DNA of 19,729 nucleotides from an uncultured Myxococcales bacterium (GTDB lineage: Bacteria > Myxococcota_A > UBA9042), in NCBI GenBank assembly GCA_937915965.1, contig CALGHC010000944.1, positions 1 to 19,729 on the forward strand, read 5' to 3'. The position numbers were made by a program, and so were the translations under genes. The notes below the pieces were generated by a model. The model did no database searches. It was given only the letters and a program-made list of their open reading frames with translations, and was not told the origin of the DNA. This document shows positions 16,304-19,729 of the stretch, one piece after another. The number at the start of each line of letters is the position of its first letter. Within the stretch, counting starts at the first letter, position 1.

Positions 16304-18445
16304 CTACTCACCGGGCTCTTTGACGAGCTCGAGGTCCTTGAGGTCGAGTCCGGCGGGGTAGCCGTACGAGACGTATTGATCGAATCCGTAGACGTCGACG
16401 GCGACCGCCAGGCTCGACTTGACGCGATGCACGCCCGGATCGACCGCCAGCTGGGCCATCTTGTAATCTTTCGAGATCTTGGCGAATTGGTCGGGCGGCA
16501 CCGCGGCGCCATCGATCGTCACGTCGGCGGCGGCCAGCGGCGCTGCGATCGAGATGAAGTTCTTGGCGTACTTGTTGGGCGTGAGGAAGACAAACTCCTC
16601 GCGCCACTGCTCGACGGGGATGGCGAGCAGGAAGGCTGGGTCGCCGGTGCCGGCGTCATTGGGCTGCGGGCCGACCGAGTTCGGATCGGGCGCGTCCTGG
16701 CTCGACATGAAATGGCCGACGAGCACCGGGGCGGGCGACCCATCGACGTGCTTGGCGATGATCTCGAAGCTCTCGGTCGTCTCGATCTCGTACCACTCAC
16801 CCTTGTTGAGGACCGGCACATAGACGCTCTTGCCTTTGGCGTCCTTGATGGGCGGCAGCGTCGTGACCTTGGTGGCGTCCTCTGCGGCCATGATCCGCCA
16901 GTAGTCCGACTCCTTGCCGCGCGGCATCAGCTTGACCGCGACGTAGTGCGAGCCCCAGGTCTTCACCGGGAACATCTGCATCTCAAGGTGGTCGGCGCAG
17001 CAGGTGATGAAGCTGGAGCAGTGCTCGTTCTTGCCGCATGGAGTCTGCTGATCGTACTGACACACGCCGCATTTCTTGCCCTGCGCCAGGTCGCTCCCGT
17101 CGCACGCGCCGACATCGCAGTGGTTGGTATTGGGAGCGTTGGCTGCCTCGCTACCCGCGAAGACCGCGATCCGCTTGTCCGCGAGAATCACCGTCCCCGT
17201 GAGGTCGGATCCGACCGCGTCCGACTCGATGTTGAGCGTGTCCCCCTGGTTGAGGGTGAACTGGGCCGACTCGCCTGCCTTGTAGACCTTGATCTTCTCG
17301 ATACAGTCACTGCCGTTGAAAGCAGCGCAGCCCTCCAGCGTCTTGGTCGTCGTCGCCGAGAAGGTGAAGGTCACGTTGGTCGACCCAGCGGCGGCCGCGA
17401 CGACTGTGACGAAGCCACGCAGCACGCTGAAGCTCTGCTCGCGAGACATCGCGATGTAGTACTTGCCGAGCAGCTCGTCGGGCAACAGCAACGAAGCGTC
17501 GTTCGAGAAGACGTTGACGTTCTCGAGCGGGTTGAACTGGTAGACCGTGATCGGTGTCGACGACGTGATCTTGTAGGCCAGCGCCGACAGGCCTGTGCCG
17601 TTGATATTGTGTGGCTGCAGGTTGTAGACGCGCAGCTCGCCCGGCTGCAGCGCCGACGTGTCCAACAGGTCGCCGACCGCGTCGTACAGCACCAGACCGT
17701 CGCTGGCGTGGATCTCGACCTTCGACGAGAGCTTGTCGGACGGGTTTGAGACGACGATCGCGTATTGGGCGTTCGCTGCGTCGTAGTAGCCGCGCGCGCC
17801 GCCAGGTACGAAGGCGTTGTCGAGGTCCACTGCCCAGAACGCGCAGCCGATGTAGCTCTTTGCCTTGATGTTGATATCACAGGCCTTCTGGCAGGTTCCC
17901 TGGAAGCACTCCTGACCGATCTCGGCGTTGCAGGTCTTCTCGGTCTGCCACGTGCCGGCCTGGTCACAGGTCTGCACGATCGTCGCGTCGTCGGGGTTGC
18001 ACCGCGTCGAACCTGGTTGGCAATCGGCACAGCGGTTGCCCACGCCGCCCGCGCCCAGGAAGCACGGGGTCACCTCGCCGAGCTGGTTGGTGCAGGTCGT
18101 GTCGGCCCAATCGCTGCCTTCGCTGTTGCACATCGACGCGACGGTCTCGCTCACACAGGCCTTCACCGTTCCCGGCGCGCAGATGCCGCCCGGCGGGATC
18201 TCCGGCGCCGCGTCGACCTGCGCGGCGGTGTCAGTGACGGTGGAGGTATCACTGAGATCAGCGTCAGTCGTAGCCGCTGACGCTGCGTCTGTTTCGCCCG
18301 GCTTGGGGTCGCTGCAGGCGACGCTGAAAGCGCCCATGATCAGGATCAGCGTGTATGTCAGCGGTCGGCTGGCGCCGTGCCATGCCGACGATCGCCGTTC
18401 GGTCCTGGTTCGCACCGGTCGGCTGGCCATGGGAGATTGCCTCAT
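16304..18445 (-). CDS. IgGFc-binding-like domain lipoprotein
   Basis: First gene of the operon, 713 residues. A long basic N-region leads to a hydrophobic core and lipobox FSVAC (Cys44). After a Thr/Asp/Ala linker comes a Cys-rich zone (~90-205) with repeated C-x-x-G-x-W-x-x-x-x-C-like spacing common in myxobacterial secreted proteins. From ~215 to the end the sequence matches the general layout of the IgGFc_binding N-terminal family: YAIVVSNP near the start, CCADHLEMQMFPVKTWG in the middle, and DVYGFDQYVSYGYPAG at the end. The family name comes from a mammalian mucin-like protein; binding of antibodies is not implied here, and adhesion is the cautious reading. ATG 18445 is preceded by GGAGG; an internal ATG at 18430 lacks this support. 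It ends 46 bp before the TIG gene. Confidence 0.88.
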   Translation of the reverse strand: MRQSPMASRPVRTRTERRSSAWHGASRPLTYTLILIMGAFSVACSDPKPGETDAASAATTDADLSDTSTVTDTAAQVDAAPEIPPGGICAPGTVKACVSETVASMCNSEGSDWADTTCTNQLGEVTPCFLGAGGVGNRCADCQPGSTRCNPDDATIVQTCDQAGTWQTEKTCNAEIGQECFQGTCQKACDINIKAKSYIGCAFWAVDLDNAFVPGGARGYYDAANAQYAIVVSNPSDKLSSKVEIHASDGLVLYDAVGDLLDTSALQPGELRVYNLQPHNINGTGLSALAYKITSSTPITVYQFNPLENVNVFSNDASLLLPDELLGKYYIAMSREQSFSVLRGFVTVVAAAAGSTNVTFTFSATTTKTLEGCAAFNGSDCIEKIKVYKAGESAQFTLNQGDTLNIESDAVGSDLTGTVILADKRIAVFAGSEAANAPNTNHCDVGACDGSDLAQGKKCGVCQYDQQTPCGKNEHCSSFITCCADHLEMQMFPVKTWGSHYVAVKLMPRGKESDYWRIMAAEDATKVTTLPPIKDAKGKSVYVPVLNKGEWYEIETTESFEIIAKHVDGSPAPVLVGHFMSSQDAPDPNSVGPQPNDAGTGDPAFLLAIPVEQWREEFVFLTPNKYAKNFISIAAPLAAADVTIDGAAVPPDQFAKISKDYKMAQLAVDPGVHRVKSSLAVAVDVYGFDQYVSYGYPAGLDLKDLELVKEPGE

Positions 18446-18449
18446 CGAT

Positions 18450-18454
18450 CCTCC
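18450..18454 (-). promoter_or_regulatory. Ribosome binding site GGAGG for the first operon gene
   Basis: GGAGG on the minus strand ends four bases before ATG 18445 and decides this start against the internal ATG at 18430. Confidence 0.75.
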
Positions 18455-18559
18455 ACCTGCGCGCGCGGCGCCGCTGCTACCACGGTTTCGGTGTTGCTTC
18501 GGCGCCGATCGCCACCGGTCGCCGACTCCGCAGTGCAGCCCCGCGCAGGAGAACCCGAA

Positions 18560-18588
18560 ATGCTATCCGACGCCGTACTTCGGGTCAA
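18560..18588 (-). promoter_or_regulatory. Sigma70-type promoter for the five-gene lipoprotein operon
   Basis: On the minus strand TTGACC (18588-18583) is separated by exactly 17 bp from TAGCAT (18565-18560). The -35 matches consensus at five positions and the -10 at four, in a GC-rich background. The start would be near 18553, giving a leader of roughly 108 nt before ATG 18445. It is the best promoter match I found facing the operon. Confidence 0.6.
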
Positions 18589-18637
18589 CGTCGACCGTCC
18601 CGTCTGCAGTGGCCACGGCGGCAGCGGCATGCCTAAC

Positions 18638-18651
18638 AATATTTCGATATT
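18638..18651. promoter_or_regulatory. AT-rich inverted repeat AATAT-TTCG-ATATT
   Basis: Perfect five-base arms flank a TTCG loop inside a roughly 25-bp AT-rich island (18634-18659), conspicuous in a region otherwise very GC-rich. It lies about 50 bp upstream of the operon -35 box and could be an operator, an UP-like element or a bend. No regulator is identifiable from this window. Confidence 0.4.
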
Positions 18652-18786
18652 ACAAATGAATGCCCCGGCCCGTTGGACTGGTGGCGCCGCCGCCGCGGTC
18701 GCCTCCGACCGGGTCCGAGCCGCTCTGGCGGGGCCGATTCAGGGGACGCCGGACCAGAGTCCGCCGGCCATACCCTCCTTCGAAAT

Positions 18787-18824
18787 GTACAGAGGGCGTA
18801 CAGAGGGCAAAGTGTACAGAGGCC
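18787..18824 (+). repeat. Three GTACAGAGGSC direct repeats upstream of plsC
   Basis: Copies at 18787-18797 and 18798-18808 are identical and adjacent; the third at 18814-18824 differs in one base and follows a five-base gap. The third copy overlaps the candidate -35 box of the plsC promoter, so the array could be a binding site for a regulator. The alternative is that it is coding sequence of an extended plsC. Confidence 0.7.
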
Positions 18825-18841
18825 AAGCTGCGCTCTATTCT
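18813..18841 (+). promoter_or_regulatory. Candidate promoter for plsC
   Basis: TGTACA (18813-18818) and TATTCT (18836-18841) are 17 bp apart, each matching consensus at four positions. The start would fall near 18848, about 36 nt before ATG 18884. The -35 lies inside the third GTACAGAGG repeat. Confidence 0.35.
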
Positions 18842-18883
18842 CGCTCACCGCTGAGGCCGATCGTCGCGAGGACGCGCCAGAAG

Positions 18884-19606
18884 ATGAGTCGACGTTTCCA
18901 AACGCTGCACGCCTACGTCAGGCTGGCGGCCGAAACCAGCCGCTGGGGTGTCCTGGCAGTCGGCTGGGCCCGACAGGGCAATCGCCGCGAGGTGGAGCGC
19001 TGCCAACGCGAGTGGGGGCGCCTCATGGTCGAAGCGGCCGGCGTCACCGTCGAGGTCATCGGCGGCGATCGCCTCGTGCCCGGTCGACCTTACGTGCTGG
19101 TCGCCAACCATTCATCGAACCTCGACGCGCCCGTGCTGCTTGGCTATCTGCCCATCGGGTGCACCTACGTCGCAAAGAAGGAGTTGACCCGCATCCCGCT
19201 CTTTGGCCACGCGATCGTGGCGACCGGCGCGATCTGTGTGGATCGCGGCTCGTCCGCCGTGGCTCACCGGACCATGGACGAGGCTGCCCTGCGAGTGCAG
19301 TCCGGGCAGAGCGCGCTGGTCTTCGCTGAAGGCACCCGCTCTCGCGACGGTCGACTGCGACCGTTCAAGAAGGGCGGGGTCGTACTGGCTCTCAAGGCCG
19401 GCGTCGATCTCGTGCCCGTGACGGTGCACGGCGCATGGGCCGCGCTGCCGCGCGATCGCCTCCGCATCCGGCCGGGCCCGGTGACGTTGACGATTCATCC
19501 ACCGATTCCAACTGCCGGCTGCAACTTGGAAGATCGAGACGACCTCAACCGGCGCGCCTGGCAATCGGTCGCCTCTGCGCTGCCAGCTGAGAGAATCGGC
19601 AGCTGA
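18884..19606 (+). CDS. plsC: 1-acyl-sn-glycerol-3-phosphate acyltransferase (PlsC family)
   Basis: Membrane-associated acyltransferase that adds the second acyl chain to lysophosphatidic acid in phospholipid synthesis, or a close relative acting on another lysolipid. The 240-residue form has all family motifs in order: NHSSNLD (the HX4D box, H76 and D81), GAICVDRGSS (glycerophosphate-binding Arg), FAEGTRS (EGTRS box, E149), and VPVTVHG. This length is typical of the family. ATG 18884 lacks a strong Shine-Dalgarno; in-frame ATGs at 18785 and 18560 exist, the latter with AGGAG upstream, which would give a 348-residue protein with an unrecognised N-terminal extension. It is divergent from the lipoprotein operon, and nothing links them functionally except shared regulatory space. 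The symbol is used in the family sense. Confidence 0.88.
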   Translation: MSRRFQTLHAYVRLAAETSRWGVLAVGWARQGNRREVERCQREWGRLMVEAAGVTVEVIGGDRLVPGRPYVLVANHSSNLDAPVLLGYLPIGCTYVAKKELTRIPLFGHAIVATGAICVDRGSSAVAHRTMDEAALRVQSGQSALVFAEGTRSRDGRLRPFKKGGVVLALKAGVDLVPVTVHGAWAALPRDRLRIRPGPVTLTIHPPIPTAGCNLEDRDDLNRRAWQSVASALPAERIGS

Positions 19607-19640
19607 GCGAATCGGCGGCTGAGCGAATTGGCAGCTGACC
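19593..19640. repeat. Three 16-bp tandem repeats spanning the plsC stop codon
   Basis: Units at 19593-19608, 19609-19624 and 19625-19640 share GAATYGGCRGCTGASC; the second differs from the first in one base. A weaker copy with ten matches precedes them at 19577-19592 inside the gene. The plsC TGA (19604-19606) lies in the first unit. Confidence 0.85.
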
Positions 19641-19687
19641 GGCGTCACCAGCGGCCGTCGCATCCGCCCCGCACGGGTCGATTCGGC

Positions 19688-19716
19688 TTGACAGCGCAGG
19701 CGGTTTCGCATAGCTA
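19688..19716 (+). promoter_or_regulatory. Candidate promoter facing out of the right edge
   Basis: A perfect TTGACA (19688-19693) is followed after 17 bp by TAGCTA (19711-19716). The -10 fits the general consensus poorly but begins with TAGC, like the operon promoter. The gene it would serve lies beyond the window. The rest of 19641-19729 shows no coding potential that I can support. Confidence 0.4.
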
Positions 19717-19729
19717 CACCGCCCGCCCC

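Larger units (their letters stand above)
18446..18883. other. Divergent intergenic region between the operon and plsC
   Basis: This 438-bp stretch has no confident gene. It contains an operon promoter on the minus strand, an AT-rich inverted repeat, three GTACAGAGG-type direct repeats and a candidate plus-strand promoter, each listed separately. The plsC reading frame is open through all of it, and ATG 18560 has AGGAG eight bases upstream, so an N-terminal extension of plsC cannot be ruled out. Confidence 0.7.

Noticed and set aside
15854..17749. 631-residue open frame on the plus strand
   Set aside because: Antisense to the TIG and IgGFc-like genes; Arg/Asp/Val-rich with no recognisable domain.
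16304..18445. Antibody-binding virulence factor
   Set aside because: The family name derives from a mammalian protein; nothing in the sequence shows immunoglobulin binding.

Overview
The window is about 19.7 kb of high-GC DNA with no rRNA, tRNA, CRISPR array or insertion sequence that I can see. Large secreted lipoproteins with acidic linkers, Cys-rich spacers, TIG domains, WAVG-type propeller repeats and an IgGFc-binding-like domain, together with a PlsC and a PriA, suggest a member of the Myxococcota or a related deltaproteobacterial lineage. That assignment rests on protein style only.

Layout, left to right. (1) 3-287, +: 3' part of a small membrane protein cut by the window edge. (2) 372-2837, +: priA, the primosomal helicase, with all eight zinc cysteines and an unusual DECQ motif II. 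(3) 2965-5028, +: a lipoprotein with an alpha/beta-hydrolase (lipase-like) domain on a long Asp/Ser/Ala linker. (4) 18445 down to 5151, -: five consecutive genes with gaps of 46, 19, -4 and 58 bp, reading as one operon. In transcription order they encode an IgGFc-binding-like lipoprotein, a 1423-residue TIG/propeller lipoprotein, two all-propeller lipoproteins (one with a jelly-roll insertion), and a lipoprotein with a Big-1-like domain. (5) 18884-19606, +: a divergent PlsC-type acyltransferase. The 438-bp divergent region holds a good promoter for the operon, an AT-rich inverted repeat, GTACAGAGG direct repeats and a weaker promoter facing plsC. (6) The right edge has a consensus -35 box pointing out of the window.

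The part that looks least described is the five-gene lipoprotein operon. All five products carry a signal peptide with a lipobox, and none has a recognisable catalytic site. Three share one degenerate ~40-residue propeller repeat; my counts are 7, 14 and 14 copies, i.e. multiples of a seven-bladed propeller. With TIG, Ig-like, jelly-roll and IgGFc-like modules, the operon looks like a co-expressed set of surface adhesion or scaffold proteins. The convergent lipase-like lipoprotein is built in the same style and may act at the same surface. The function is inferred from architecture, not demonstrated.

Two smaller oddities stand out: degenerate short tandem repeats (12-bp and 16-bp units) that start on or just before the stop codons of the lipase and plsC genes.
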